64,000 bases of DNA, taken from positions 16,951,506 through 17,015,505 of the forward strand of contig NC_092692.1 of NCBI RefSeq assembly GCF_964275005.1, written 5' to 3'. Position numbers and translations under genes: made by a program. Source of the stretch: Diadema setosum. Taxonomy: Eukaryota; Echinodermata; Echinoidea; Diadematoida; Diadematidae. Under the pieces are notes generated by a model. It was not told the DNA's origin. It did no database searches and was given only the letters and a program-made list of their open reading frames with translations. Shown one piece after another: positions 1 to 12,690 of this stretch (position 1 is the stretch's first letter; every line of letters begins with the position of its first letter).

Positions 1-385
1 AATCCTGCTCGAGTATGTACGTCCATGATTTTTTATCATGGCTACTACTAAAACACTGATCAATTCAGTGTTAAATTACGTCGATGTAGGGCAATTTGTC
101 AATCAGTTGCAAGGAAAACATCTCGACCGAAGAATTTCATGAATTTGAATAACAAAGCAGTACCCTCTGCATGCTATAAGGATTAGAACCAACACTTGCT
201 GTCGGGCGAAAGCTCGGTGGTCTAGTGGAGATGACGCCTGTCCGGTGATCAGGAGGTCGTAGGTTTGAATCCTGCTCGAGTATGTACGTCCATGATTTTT
301 TATCATGGCTACTACTAAAACACTGATCAATTCAGTGTTAAATTACGTCGATGTAGGGCAATTTGTCAATCAGTTGCAAAAAAAT
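1..385 (+). repeat. tRNA-bearing repeat, tandem copies (period 267 bp)
   Basis: The segment starting tatgtacgtccatgatt at position 14 recurs at 281, giving a 267-bp period. The body ends near 380 with gggcaatttgtcaatcag and then an A-rich stretch. Between the two bodies sits a tRNA-like sequence (211-282). The same repeat, with the same period but opposite orientation, occurs at 46.6-47.0 kb. The left copy is cut by the window edge. It could be a tRNA-derived SINE that expanded in tandem, or a foldback element that captured a tRNA. A short minus-strand ORF across it is a by-product of the repeat, not a gene. Confidence 0.75.
211..282 (+). tRNA. tRNA-like sequence inside a repeat (pseudo-tRNA)
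   Basis: The A box TGGTCTAGTGG matches the Pol III consensus. The B box region is GGTTTGAATCC, one base from the ideal GGTTCGAATCC seen in the 46.7-kb copies. A 72-nt cloverleaf can be drawn, with an acceptor stem AGCTCGG against TCGAGTA (6 of 7 pairs counting G-U). The anticodon stem is imperfect and base 33 is not a normal U, so no amino acid can be assigned; the D arm resembles tRNA-Glu or tRNA-Asp. It is probably a Pol III promoter head of a repeat rather than a working tRNA. Confidence 0.5.
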
Positions 386-439
386 AAAAATATTTGTTAG
401 ACAGCCAGACTGGCGTTTCAAGGCATGTAAATTTAGGTC

Positions 440-1085
440 AACTGTAATCACTTCGGTTAACGCATGTTTTGTGTGGGACCGTGGGGATGGGGGTACATTA
501 CGGGACTGCCTAAGCTGTTAACTTTCAATGTGTACTGTTTTCATTGTATTGATATTGTAGAGCATTGTCTCCTCCATCATCTCATTACATTTCGTGAAAA
601 CAAATGTGTCTCTGCTACACGACTGACCTTTTAAAGGCATGTACCCATGAAACATGTATTCGCGTTCTAGATACTGCACGTGTCCTATATAATGTCATGG
701 GCTGATGGGAGTGGGTAACTTTGGCCACCTCTTACAGGGTTGCCTTTGCTTGTGCACCCTTTTCACTATGTAGGTATCATAAAGCAATGTCCCTTTAACA
801 TTTCTATGACATTTGATGAAAACTGAATTGACTTTGTTATACGGCTGGAACGACATTATTTTCGGAGGTATGTACGCCTTAAAACAGCCATATTCACGTT
901 TACATAACGCACGATTTAGATACTGGACCATGACGGTAGGGCTGAATTTGAGCACCTCCAAAGTGGTTGCTTTGAATGTGTACCATGTTCACTGCATAGA
1001 AAATGTTTCCTCTATAGATTCCATTACATTTCTTGAAAATAAAAGTGTCTGTGGTATACAGCAAAAACGTCTTTTTTAATGCATG
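440..1085. repeat. Satellite-like tandem array, unit about 215-225 bp (short block)
   Basis: About three degenerate units. Each has the order: phrase near gggcac-cccacagggttgcc, then gtgcaccc-ttt-act, then attgtag-gcaatgtctcctc, then a tttcttgaaaacaaaagtgt-like stretch, then a catgtac-ggaacat phrase. The same unit makes up the long array at 9230-12690. Short ORFs on both strands here are not conserved between units and are not genes. Confidence 0.7.
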
Positions 1086-1109
1086 CACTCATGGAACATG
1101 ATATCTGGA

Positions 1110-1490
1110 ACGAGATCTTCCCTCCAAACTGACATACTCAACGTTTCCCATGAAACGGGACTTCCATTTACTTTTCTTTTTCCCCTTTGCCATCAGAAAT
1201 GGATAGGTTTAACAGAAAACATTGCAACATTTGAATATACTGTTTACATTACCCGTCACGATGCTTTTAACGTCGAAGGTTTTTAAGACATCACTTGCCT
1301 GCGAATGATTACCAACAACATTTTAACGGTGTTCAAAAGAAACCATTGCTTTGGCTCATACGTGTATATCGCACTCGGCAGAGTGGTTATATCAAATTTC
1401 ACACACTTGAGCAATTTTCTTTGAAAAGACAATCATGCTTACAAGACTCATACAATTAAATATAGAATGATTTGCCCCTTGAAGCAACTA
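1110..1490. repeat. Partial copy of the 5.1-kb composite unit
   Basis: This stretch aligns by eye to 4930-5310, 16470-16880 and 24710-25110. Shared phrases include cgggacttc-atttact, the ttcacacacttgagca run and gatttgccc-tgaagcaact. It is more divergent than the three main copies, which suggests an older duplication. It stops at the LINE tail inserted near 1500. Confidence 0.65.
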
Positions 1491-1536
1491 TTTAAATTGT
1501 AACACATGTAGTTATATCAGTTATATCAGTGAATTA

Positions 1537-1827
1537 TTGAACTTTAAATCTCAGACTCATAGCCATAATCTCCGCAGTACAAATGATAGATTGATATTGC
1601 AGATACCCCAAATCAAAACAAAAGTTACCTTAGGTGACCGATCATTTTCTTGTGCAGCCCCTAGGTTGTGGAATAGATTACCATTAGACATTCGGAAATG
1701 TCAGACTTTAGACAGTTTTAAATCAAAAGTGAAAACTTTTTTTGTTTTAGCATGGGCCTATTTCTTTTTGTACTTCCCATGCAGCATTGTGCAACATAGG
1801 AATTTAAGAGCTCTTGAAGCGCAGTAG
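1537..1827 (+). pseudogene. LINE ORF2 C-terminal fragment
   Basis: The 96-residue reading frame contains FSCAAPRLWNRLPLDIR and then a DSFKSKVKTFF-like stretch. This is the signature C-terminal tail that follows the reverse-transcriptase domain of CR1/jockey-group non-LTR elements, whose consensus is roughly AP-LWN-LP--IR----FK--LK. The catalytic part of the enzyme is absent, so this is a dead fragment. The true start lies upstream, lost by truncation; the ATG at 1537 is only the first in-frame methionine. Confidence 0.7.
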
Positions 1828-1829
1828 AA

Positions 1830-2086
1830 TATATGAAGAGTTTGTTTGCAATAACCGATAAGTCCATATTTGTCAAATGGAGATATTTGCGATTAAAGGT
1901 CAAGAAAAATAAAGGGAATAATAAGAAAATTTTTGCTTCTTTTGACCATAACTTCAAAAATATACCTTTATATGTAGTGACCAATATATCATTTAAAAGG
2001 TATTATTTTGTACTCTATGACAGAGACCGTACTTCAAAATCTTCAAAAATGGACTTATCGGTTTTTGCAAACAAACTCTTCATATA
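1830..2086. mobile_element. TA-flanked MITE, about 40-bp inverted repeats (copy 1)
   Basis: The left end TATATGAAGAGTTTGTTTGC and the right end GCAAACAAACTCTTCATATA are inverted copies, and the similarity continues about 20 bp inward through ACCGATAAGTCCAT. TA borders each end, as expected for Tc1/mariner-type insertions. There is no transposase ORF, so it is non-autonomous. A second copy is at 48111-48370. Confidence 0.75.
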
Positions 2087-2129
2087 GACATAGTTTCTGA
2101 GCTTAATAAATGATTTATTATTATTATTA

Positions 2130-4282
2130 TTATTAGTCCATCATCCTTTATGAGGACGTGTTAATTCAATTTTGGTCTTAGATGATTGTTACAATGAAAT
2201 AAGCTGGAATGATATCTACATTCATCTTGCAGTCTCATCATATCGATACTCATTTAAATGGGACCTCCAGGTATACCTTGAACAATACTTCTCAAATTAT
2301 ACATTCCCCCACCCCCCTGTGAAAGATGGATAAGCTTAACACCTCCAACACACTCCCCCGCTTGGTCGCTTTGCTCCCTCACCTGGATACTACCGCTTCT
2401 TTAAGTCACAATTTTGGCAAGTATTTAATCTGCCATGAGTAAATGTAACGAATTGATACCCATCTTTATTCGCAAAGAGTAAAACATCTATGTAGTGAGT
2501 TTTCAGGCAATCGTGTATGATACGAGCTGCTCTATGAACTAAACTTGTATAGTCAACAACCCAATCATCGTTTGTCATGATCTCCTTCCAATTATGATTA
2601 TGTTATACAATGTTTTGACATACATTTATGAAACGTTCATTGAATTTTGAAGCCGTTGTCTCAAACTGCATTATTGTGATTGTTGGAAAGAAACTTTTTT
2701 TTTCTTTGTATAGATTGTTAATGTTAATTCTTTAGTTGAGGGACGTACTCTGCATGGACACAAAACTAGTTCAACACATCGGCGTGTTAAAAGCATACAC
2801 GAAAAGATGACAAAATATAGCTAAGACCGTGTTACATTCAAACAATGAACTATATACGAGAAATGTCGGTTTTATTTCATATAGCCCGATTTGAGTAATG
2901 AACTAATAATTAACTTGTATTTCAACATTGCTATAAAGTCTGTTTATGTTATTAAAGCGCTTGTCAATCTGTTTGACTAAATCTTGAGCTTTTAGTTGAA
3001 AGAAACCGCAGTGTTATTTTTTTTTTAAGTTGTTGTAATGAACGGACAATACAAGCCGTCTCCGTGATGACACAATATCTAAAAACAGCATTAAATGTAG
3101 TTCTGATGACGTAAACGAACACGACGCACTTCACAAAAAGAAGAGAAAATTAAGTGCGGCTTTATTGACGATTTGTAAAATAGCTTCTGCTACCTTCTAG
3201 TACTGAGCAAAGCCCAGAAAGCACCTAGGAAAGATGTGATATATATTGAACGTGGTGTGGCCAGGTACTTTCTACCCCTTTGCATGCATGATACCCATCG
3301 AGAGTCTGGAGTTACGACAATGGAGATTGGACGAGATACACGGTACCAAACTGTCAAGTACGGAATACACGGTCGACCGACATGATTGATGAAAAACAAT
3401 TAAATCCTAGATGTCCCCAGTACATAAGAAAGAAAACATTATAGAGTAATGTGTTTGTCTGCTCCATGGAGAGCGATCTTTGTACCTTCCACTAACCTTC
3501 ACTGTTCACCTGATACATCTATAGTGAACAAAGCGAGACCTTCCCTTTTCTTTTAAAACACAATAATGCTTACAGCATTCATAAAATACGATAGAATGAT
3601 TTGCCCCATGAAGCAACTACACAATATATAATACTTGTAGTCCATCATCCTGAATGAGGACGTGTTAATTTGATTTTTGGCTTACATGCTTGTTACATTA
3701 AATGAAACTTGAATGATATCTAAATTCATCTAGCAGTCTCATCATATTGATGACCACTGAAATGGCACCTCTAAAGAACAATTTTACATCTCAAATTTCA
3801 CATTTTCCTTGCTTTCAAAGGTGGACAAGCCCAACCCCTCCAATACCCTCCCCCGCTTGGTCGCTTCGCTCCCTCGAATGGATTCTACCGCTTTTCAACT
3901 CACAATGTTTGCATATTATATTTAACCCGTCCTTTTATATATTTCTTTTTATTCGCAAGGGTTAAAAAAAAAATCTATGTAGAGAGTTTTCAGGCAATCG
4001 TGTCTGACGCGAACTGCTCTATGAACTAAAACTGTATAGTCAACTATCCACTCCTCGTTTGTTATGACCCCTTTCTCAAGTCAATTCAGTTCAATAGTTT
4101 ATTTACTTCCATCATCAAAAAAGAAATGATATTTCTCAATATATCTGGTGCAATGTTTTGACAGGCAGTCATGAAAACGTTCATTGAAGTCGTTGGGTGA
4201 AGCTACATTATTACAATTGTGGGAAACAAACTTTTTTTTGTATAGATTGTTAATGTGAATTCTTTATCATATTCAATGAGTC
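2130..4282. repeat. Older, rearranged partial copies of the composite unit
   Basis: Several sub-blocks of the 5.1-kb unit recur here out of full order. The tagtccatcatcct-gaggacgtgttaat block is at 2138 and 3640 (compare 5325, 16885, 25120). The cttggtcgctt-gctccctc block is at 2360 and 3855 (compare 26100). The ttaagtgcggctttat block is at 3150 (compare 4548, 16227, 24457). No protein-coding gene is visible; the small ORFs are not preserved among the copies. Confidence 0.6.
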
Positions 4283-5504
4283 ATTCGAAAGTATTATAGC
4301 AACGATGAGAAGTGGGGGCATCCAATGGTGAAAAAAAAGAACAGTAGGTGTTTGAGTGTTATCATAAATATATTCGGGAATAACAGTATGTGTATATTAC
4401 ATTATGAGTGTGTGTGTATCAGCTGTCTGTGTGTGTGTTAAATTATGCGCGTATCTTTTACAAGTTGCCAAGAATTGTCATGAGGTTATGGATTTGGAAT
4501 TTCTTTCGTTCTGATAACATTAAAAAATCTAAAAGAGAAGAGAAATTAAGTGCGGCTTTATCACCGTTTCGTAAAATAACCTCCACGACCTGCTTGTACT
4601 GAGCAAAGGCCCCCAAAATACCAAGCAAAGATGTGATATATATTGAACGTGGTAGTGGCCAGGTACTTTCTACCCCTTTGCATGCTATGATACCCACATC
4701 GATAGTCTGTGGTGGTGACAAGGTTGCACGAGATACACGGTACCAAACTGTCAAGTACCGAATGCTTGGTCGACTGATGAAACACAATTAAATCCACTTT
4801 TTTTTTATAGATATCTCCATTACATAAGGAAGAGAATATAGAATAATGTGTTTGTCTGCTCCAGGGAGACCGATCTTTGTACCTCCAACCACCCTTCACC
4901 TTAGACATCTATAATGAAACAACGCGAAACCTTCCCTTCGAATTAACATCCTTAACGGGACTTCTATTTACTCTCCTTTTTTTTTCTCCCCACTAGAAAC
5001 ATATAAATAAGTTTGGCTGGAAATATTGAAGAATTCGAATATACTGATTACATTTTCCGTCATACTGCTTTTAATGTTGGTGTTGTTTTTCTTTTCCTTT
5101 CCATCATTTGCCTGCGAATTACCAGCAACATTTCAACACAATGCGTTTTCAAAAGGAAACATTTGGCTCGTACGACTCGACCTCTCACTCGACCGAGTGG
5201 TTATAGCAAATTTCACACACTTGAGCAGATTTCTTTGAAAACAAAATCATGCTTACAAGACTCATACAACATAAATTTAGAATGATTTGCCCCATGAAGC
5301 AACTACGCAATTCGCAATACTTGTAGTCCATCATCCTGAATGAGGACGTGTTAATCTGGTTTTGGTCTTACATGCTTGTTAACATGAAATAAACTTGAAT
5401 GATATCTAAATTCATGTAGCAGTCTTATCATATTGATGACTACTGAAATGGCACCTCTATAAGTATAGCTTGAACTATTTTACTTCTCAAAGAACACCTT
5501 CATT

Positions 5505-5627
5505 TACGATGGGCCAAAGTATTGGAACTCACTTCCCGACGATATAGTAGCAGCAAAAACTTTGAATTCTTTAAAAAACAAATTAAAATCATATCTATTG
5601 AAATCTTATGATATACAACCGAATTAG
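5505..5627 (+). pseudogene. LINE ORF2 tail, 40 codons (unit 1)
   Basis: The frame reads YDGPKYWNSLPDDIVAAKT and continues with LNSLKNKLKSYLL to a stop. This is the conserved end of a CR1/jockey-group ORF2, with the LWN-LP--I and FK--LK equivalents. The upstream reverse transcriptase is missing. The same 40-codon frame is open in all three tandem units (17064 and 25296), with a few substitutions. Its presence in each shows that the fragment was inserted before the unit was duplicated. Confidence 0.65.
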
Positions 5628-6050
5628 GTTCGTTTTTTATTATCTCAATCAAGTAATTTTTACAAGCATTAATCAATCATAATATAGAAATCATTTTCTT
5701 TTTATTAGAGAAAAAAGAATTTGTAAACAAACATAAGTCCTCCCCAGATGTTTCTGTTATTATACCGTATAACAGTGTGTCTATTCTCTCTTTTTTGTAT
5801 GTCCGCTCTTCTGTGTTCTTACCGGTACATGTACCCAGTCCTTCGCAACAACAATCCAGGGTGCGTCCTCCACTTACATCATGATTGTAATCCAGTCTGC
5901 TTGTGTCCACGATGGCGCGTGTTGTAGTTTCATATTTTATTCTTTTTTTTCATTTTCCTTTTTTTTTCTTTCTTTCCTTCCTAAATTGATTTCATGTCTT
6001 TTAAGAACTAATATGTATTATTTTGTTCCAATATATGTAATCATGTCAAA

Positions 6051-6218
6051 GGGGGTGTTGCAAGAAAGTCGAGTTGCGATTAATTGCAAATATCTATTGC
6101 AACTTTGCAATAGATAGATCTATTGCAACTTGCAATCAATCGCAAGTTGCTGTTGCAAGAAGGGAGCTTGCAATTAATTGCAAGATGCAATTAATTGCAA
6201 GTTTCTTGCAACACCCCC
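6051..6218. mobile_element. 168-bp palindromic MITE (GGGGGTGTTGCAAGAAA ends)
   Basis: The ends are perfect 17-bp inverted repeats, GGGGGTGTTGCAAGAAA and its complement. The interior is a run of TTGCAATTAATTGCAA-like palindromes. In unit 2 (about 17590-17600) the flanks are joined as gtcaaagggtattacc, so unit 2 is an empty site. The flanks suggest a short AAA or AAAG duplication. It has no coding capacity. Confidence 0.85.
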
Positions 6219-6730
6219 AAAGTGTATTACCTGTGTTTGATTGGAAATTAAAATAAAAATACACGCATGTGATCATGCATGTGTGAAATGAAAAAAAAAA
6301 AAACTGTGTTACATTCAAACATGATACCATGCAAGAAAATGTCGATTTTATTTCACATAGCCTGATTTGAGTAATGCCCCGAATTAGCTTGTATTCTAAC
6401 ATTGCTATAAATTCTGTTTGTAATTGAAGCGCTTGCCAATCTATTTGGCTAAATCTTCGCATTGTTATTGGTTTTGTTTTTTTAAGTTGCAATGAACGGA
6501 CAATACAAGCCGTCTGCCTGATGACACAATATCTAAAAGCAACGTTAATGTAGATTTAAATGCCGACGCGTAACGTATGATTGTATGGTGAGTTTCAGAT
6601 CGGAGATGATTAGAATGGGTCCCTGCATGAACACTCTTCTCATTGTCAGTGCTATTGTGCCCTAATCGTCGCCACCAAGAGGATTCATATATACGCGTAG
6701 TAAATTAGTACAATGCCGCAATATGTATCA

Positions 6731-7501
6731 TAGTCCATGGGCCAAGAGGCGAAAAATTGGTTATTGGTACCATCTCAGGTGGCAATACCTTTTTGGTGTC
6801 ATTTTGTTTGTTGGGCATAGATATGCTTATCAAGCTATGATAGCATTTCCAAATGAGTAGCTTAGTCCTAATAAATGAATTTTTAACCAATTTGGTCTCG
6901 TTTTTATATCCCTATACTTCTGAATCGAGGCTAACCGCTATAGAAACAAGAGCACGGTCTTCTGTATGTCCATGGAGCTCATGGTATGTCCACAGGTGTT
7001 CTGTTGTAAACGCGGTGCGCTTAGTATTTATTCAAGGCGGCGAAGGGAATATCCAAAGGGTGATGCTGTCCAGAGCTAAACGCGGTGCGTTTAGTCTTTA
7101 TTCAAGACGGCGAAGGGAATATCCAAAGCGTATGATACAGTGTATACCCCTTTATCTAAAAAACAAACAAAAAAGCAATTCCTCATGGATTTTGCCGTAT
7201 TTTTGATTATTCATCATTTTCCGGTGAAAACGCGGAGGTGAAAACACTATTGCCACGCCAATGTAGCTTTATTTCCATCAAACAATGAACCGGTACACTA
7301 CAATACGTAATAATAAATACTATTGTAAATGAGCAGAGTGATTTTTGTTTAAAAGTGATGTATTTGTTGAGAGGTATAGTATAAAAACAGTATAGATAAT
7401 TCCTTTCATTAGTAACTTTAGATATGATAACGGTACATTGTTTTGTTTTGTTTTGTTTTTCTTTGCAGTGTTTACCAGAACTGATATTGTTGTTAATCAG
7501 A

Positions 7502-7538
<37 letters not shown>

Positions 7539-8207
7539 ACAATTGTCACACAATTAGTCCATGGGCCAAGACCCGAAAAATGGGTTACTGGTACCACCTG
7601 AGGTGGCAAGTTCTAGTTGTGCATTTTGAAATGGCATATATCTAAGGAATATTATTTTGCTATAAAAGTATAATAGCATTTCCAGAGTAGTAGCTTAGTC
7701 ATAGATTTCAGCCATCAACCCGACCAATGCCAAATATTTTTGACGCTCTTTGACCAAAGACAGGCAGAGTGTGACCTTTGAAAATTTCCACTAGGAATTG
7801 CTTTTTTTTGTTGTTGTTGCTTTTTAGATAAAGGGATATACACTATCATTAGCTTTGGATATTCCCTTCGCCGTCGTGAATAAAGACTAAGCGCTGTGGA
7901 CATCATAATCCTTTGATATTCCCTTCGCTGCCTTGAATAAAAACTAAGCGCACCGCGTTTACAACAGAACACCTGTGGACATACAGAAGACAGTGCTCTT
8001 CTTTCTATAGCGGTTAGTTTCGATTCAGAAGTAAAGGGATATAACAGCGAAACCAAACGGGTTAAAAATTCATTTATTAGGACTAAGCTACTCATTTGGA
8101 AATGCTATCATAGCTTGATAAGCATATCTATGCCCGACAAACAAAATGACACCAAAAAGGTTTTGCCACCTCAGATGGTACCAATATCTGGCCTGGCCCA
8201 TGGACTA
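6731..8207. mobile_element. Foldback element, long inverted arms (unit 1)
   Basis: The left arm starts TAGTCCATGGGCCAAGAGGC and the right arm is its inverted, diverged copy ending GGCCCATGGACTA. Arms of about 420-450 bp share the gagtagcttagtcctaataa phrase, a cggcgaagggaatatccaaa phrase present twice per arm, and aacgcggtgcgcttagt. The loop holds a (CA)n run at 7501-7534. Unit 3 lacks the element at about 27533. Small ORFs in the arms are inverted-repeat by-products. Confidence 0.75.
7501..7534. repeat. (CA)n microsatellite
   Basis: A run of about 16 CA dinucleotides in the loop of the foldback. The unit-2 counterpart at 22034-22060 is shorter and is interrupted by CAGACAC. Confidence 0.9.
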
Positions 8208-9229
8208 CCATGACTGAGGAAAAACGAAATATAGTGCTCTTACAGGGACGGCATGTTACTGGCTGAGGAAACATTTTGATTACAATTATGGCGGTCAAAT
8301 CCTTCATCTCCCAAGCAATTGGGCCTGCAGACGATGGCCAAAAAAGTGGCTTAAAATAAGCTCAACTGGCAACTATCGTATAACAAGCAAATTTGAACTT
8401 TTTTTTAAAGTATACATCCTGACAATATCCCACATGAAATTTACCCAAAAAAATCTAATCGGAACATGCTCAAATGACGTCATCAAAATGGCTTCTTAAG
8501 AACTGCAATTTTGCTAGAGTAATTGTCACTTCGACATTTCTAATAATAAAAATGAAATATTTCGGAAAGGAAGTGATTCTAGCTGCAGTAATGCTATTTC
8601 TCATGTACCTCAGGTCATCAGCCATCAATTATGCTCATTTTCAGTTGAGCTGGTGAGTTATACGCATACCAATATAGCGTTTCTATAGCAACCTTACACT
8701 GACGTAGAGAAATAAACAAACATTTTCATAATAATTTCCATAATTTGCATTTAATTTGTTGAAATATAATAAGAATGTCTAACTATATGTTTTTTATGTG
8801 TCTTGTTACTTTAAGCGAAGTGCCAAACCAATTTCCGTCTTAATCATGTGTTAATATGGGGGGAAATATAGTCATTGCCATGGTAACGCTTTCATGAAAA
8901 AAAAAAAACCCTAAATGATAAAATGTAATTCTTTCTACGCAAATAGTTATAAATTAAGCTTAATAACTTTCAAATAAGTAGGTGCCCAGTAAAAGTATCC
9001 AGTCACTAGATGACTCAACTCATTGTAAGGCTAACCATGGTCACCAAAATTGTTTCCATGGCAACGAGAAAGAGCTTCGGAAACAGGTTTAGGCAATGGA
9101 ATGAGAGTGCAATTTCAACATAATTATCTGTCAAGTGTCATTTTGCTTGTGTATTCTATTTATTAAAATATATTAATATGGATGTCACACTTGAGGTAAA
9201 GAACTATGTGACAATCTGTATTGATTACA

Positions 9230-12200
9230 TTGCATTTCTTGGAAACAATCGTGCCCTTGCTATAAGGCGCGACAGCATGTACGTTTGAAACATATATATA
9301 TTCGCGTTATAAGATAATATATGTTTTCTGTATTGCCAAGAGGATAAAGGGCATTTTGGGGGCACACGGCACCAGGTCGCTCTTCAATAAGCACCCTCTT
9401 TATCATGTAGATCTTGTAAGGTAAATCTTCTTCTATCATTTCGATGACTTTTCATTGATGTAAGAGTGTATTTGCTGCATTGCCGGACCTACTTTTAAAG
9501 CCATTCACGTTAGAAAAACTGTATTTGCGTTGCTAATATCCGTATTTTGTAACAAAGGCCGTGAGCGTAGGTGTATTTAGACACCTCCCTAAAGATGACC
9601 TTTGAATGTTCACCTTTTTGACAAGGTAGTTATTGTAGAGCAATACTTTCTCTAGTAATTGGTTGCATTTTTGGATACAGAAGTGCCTTTGCTATACGGC
9701 ACGGTGGAATTTCGAAAACATGTACGTTTGGAACATAATATATATATATATTTGCGTTATATGATATTATAATGTTTTCTATATTGCGGTGAGGGTGGAG
9801 TATTTTTGGCACATCCCACAGGGTTGCCGTTTAATGCGCACCCTCTTCACTGTATAGATCTTGTAAAGTTAAGTCTCTTCTATCATTTCCATTACTTCCC
9901 ATTGATGAAAATTGTATTTGCTGTATTGCCGGGACTACTTTTACAACCATTCACGCTAGAACAACGGTATTTATGTGTTCTGTAACAAGAAGGCATAAGC
10001 TTAGGTGTGAATTTGGACACTTCCCAAGGGATTAATTTTGAATGTTCACCCTTTTGACAATATTGTAGAGCAATGTGTCCTCTATTAATAAGTTGTATTT
10101 CTTGGACACAAAAGTGCCTTTGCTGTACGGCACGATGGCATTTTGAAGACATACACGTTTGGAACATAATTTTTATATATATTCGCATTATATGATTTTA
10201 TATGTCTTATATATTGCTGTGAGGGTGGAATATTTTTTGGCACATACCACAGGGTTGCCATTTAATGTGCACACTCTTCACTGCATAGATCTTGTAAAGT
10301 TAAACCTCTTCTATCATTTCCATGACTTTTCATTGTTAAAAAGTGTATTTGCTGTATTGCCGGAACTGCTTTTAAAACCATCCACGCCAGAACAATGGTG
10401 TTTGCGGTGCTAATATCTATATTTTGTCTTAAGGGGGCTTGAGCGTAGGTGTACCTTTGGACAATTCCCATGGGGTTGTCTTTTAATCTTCACCCTCTTG
10501 ACGATATGGATATTGTAGAGCAATGTCTCCTCTATTAACTACAACGTATTTTTGAAAACAAAAGTGCCCTTGATTTACGGCACGATCGAAGTTTGAAAAC
10601 GTACGTTTGGAGCATATAGTGTATTCGCGTTAATAATATTCAATGTTTTCTATATTGCCATGAGGATGGTGCACTTTAGGGGCACATCCCACAGGATTGG
10701 AATCTAATGTGCATCCTCCCACTAAATAGATATTTTGAAGCAATATTTCTCCTATCATTTCGACGACATTTATTGATATAAAAGTGTGTAGCTGTATTGC
10801 TGCAACTACTTCTAAAACCATGCACGAAAGAACGTCGGTATTTGCGTTCATAGTATGTGATGTAATTACGGGTCTTGAGCGGCGGTGTAATTTTGGACAT
10901 TTCCCAAGGGATTGCTTTTGAATGTTCACCCTTTTGACAATGTAGTTAATGTAGAGTATTTTTCTTTTTGTAATTATATTGCATTTATTACAAACAAAAG
11001 GGCAATTGCTGTACAACCGTAACGATCAGGACAATGTGAAGGCATGGAAAATTGAAACATATTTGTGCTATATGCTAGTGCATGTTTCTTATATTGCCCT
11101 GGGGTTAGATGATTTTGAACACATCCCACTCGGTTGCCGTTGAATGTGCACCCCTTTGACTATTATGATGATTGTAAAGCAGTGTCTCTACCATTTAAAA
11201 ATCATGAAAAGTAAAGTGTCTTTATTTACCACTCGGCAAAACGACTTTACATGCATGTACAAGTGAGTTTGCTTTGGCATATAATGCATGTTTTGTTAAT
11301 CTGTTTCGGAACCACGACGGTCAGGATAGGGGTAGGCCTAATCTGGGCACTTCCCAAGGGCTTGAAAAAATAGATATTGTAAAGCAACGTCTCCTATATC
11401 ACCTTAATTGCATGTTACGAAAATAAAAGCGTATGTGCTACACAAGCGGAAGAGCTTTTAAGAGGTATGTAAACATGGAACATTTTCTCGGTTGTATACT
11501 GCATGTTTTTCATCGCCTTTAGGATGCATGGAGTTACTTTGAGCACCTCTCCCAAGGTGGTCTCTGCAAGTGAACCCTTTGGACTGCATAGATATTGTAG
11601 ATCAATGTTGTTGTTTTATCTCTACCCCGGCAATCTTTATAGAAAAAAAAGTGTCTTGATATGGCAGGAATCCAATTCAATACAATTCAATTTAATTTCT
11701 ATTTCATTTTCAACAAGTACAGATAGACATCACTTTCTTTGTAACAGAAAATGAGGTCCGTAAAACTATGTCGAATGAAAAGAATTTACAAGGATTATAG
11801 CACCATACGATAATCATATTATATACATAAACATAAAACTCAAGTTATAGTCATAAAACTCAAGGAACGACTTTTTTTTTTTTAGACATGCACTTTTGGA
11901 ACGACTGTAATTGCGTTGATATTTGCGTTACAAAGGGTCATGTATAGAGGCAATTAATGTGGGTACTTAGCATATAGTACGCTCCCTTCGAATGATAACC
12001 ACTTTAACTATGTCAGTGTAAGTCAAAATTGTCGAGCAAGATATCGTCTGCTGACTCCATTGAATTTCATTAAATGAAAGTTTCTTTGCTAGAGGACCAG
12101 AAGGACTGTTTAAAGGCATGTACCCATAGAACATAATCATGTATTTGCGTTGGTACATGATTATTGCATGTCTTAGATTGCCTTTGGGTGGGGTAATTTT

Positions 12201-12690
12201 GGGCGCCCTCCACGTGGTTGTCTTCATATGTTAATCATTTTTACCCTATAGATATTGTGGAACAAAAATTCTTCTATAACTTCCACTGAATTTTAATGGA
12301 AATGAAACGAAAAGGACGTTATGCACAGAGTTTTTTTCGCTTCAAACAGCTGTATTCACGTGTGTACAATTATGTTTTGTACCGAGCCGTGAGGGTATAG
12401 GGATGAATTCGGGTACCTCCCTACGAGTCGCTTTGACTGTGCACCACTTTTTAAAGATAATTATACAAATTGTGGGAAAATGTCTCTGTCAATGCCAATT
12501 CTATTTCATGGAAATAAAAGAGTCTTTGCTTGACGGCCAAATGACTTAAAAATAAAATCTCGTACGCTTAAAACAACGGAAATCGCGTTGGTTGATGCAT
12601 GTTGTGTAAATGGTCGTGGGGATAATATGATCGACTGGGGTGATTTTGGGCACTACCTACAGGGTTTCCTTTGACTGTGCCATCTTCAAT
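9230..12690. repeat. Satellite array inside the 6.3-kb element, about 215-225 bp unit
   Basis: About fifteen degenerate units follow each other. In the first third, alternate units are more alike: the phrase ggaacata-tatata-ttcgcgttata recurs at about 9282, 9731, 10159 and 10610, so there is a dimeric higher-order period of roughly 440 bp. Unit homogeneity falls toward 12 kb. The same family forms the block at 440-1085. Confidence 0.75.

Larger units (their letters stand above)
1500..2130 (+). mobile_element. 5'-truncated LINE 3' end with (ATT)n tail, split by a MITE
   Basis: This is the last part of a reverse-transcriptase ORF followed by a 3' untranslated stretch that ends in a TTATTATTATT tail at about 2115-2135, as in CR1/L2/jockey-group elements. 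A 257-bp MITE (1830-2086) sits in the 3' end just after the stop codon. Only the C-terminal about 90 codons survive, the usual result of truncated target-primed reverse transcription. Confidence 0.65.

Noticed and set aside
211..282. Functional tRNA gene
   Set aside because: Pol III boxes are good, but the anticodon arm has a mismatch and no normal U33, and the sequence recurs as part of a 267-bp repeat.
103..330. Minus-strand 75-codon ORF, repeated on the plus strand at 46646-46876, as a conserved small protein
   Set aside because: Both are the same strand of the tRNA-bearing repeat. Conservation is due to the repeat itself.
5013..5285. 90-codon ORF conserved at 16573 and 24806
   Set aside because: The conservation follows from the recent tandem duplication. 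An overlapping frame is equally conserved, the frame has no motif, and unit 3 shortens it by a premature stop.
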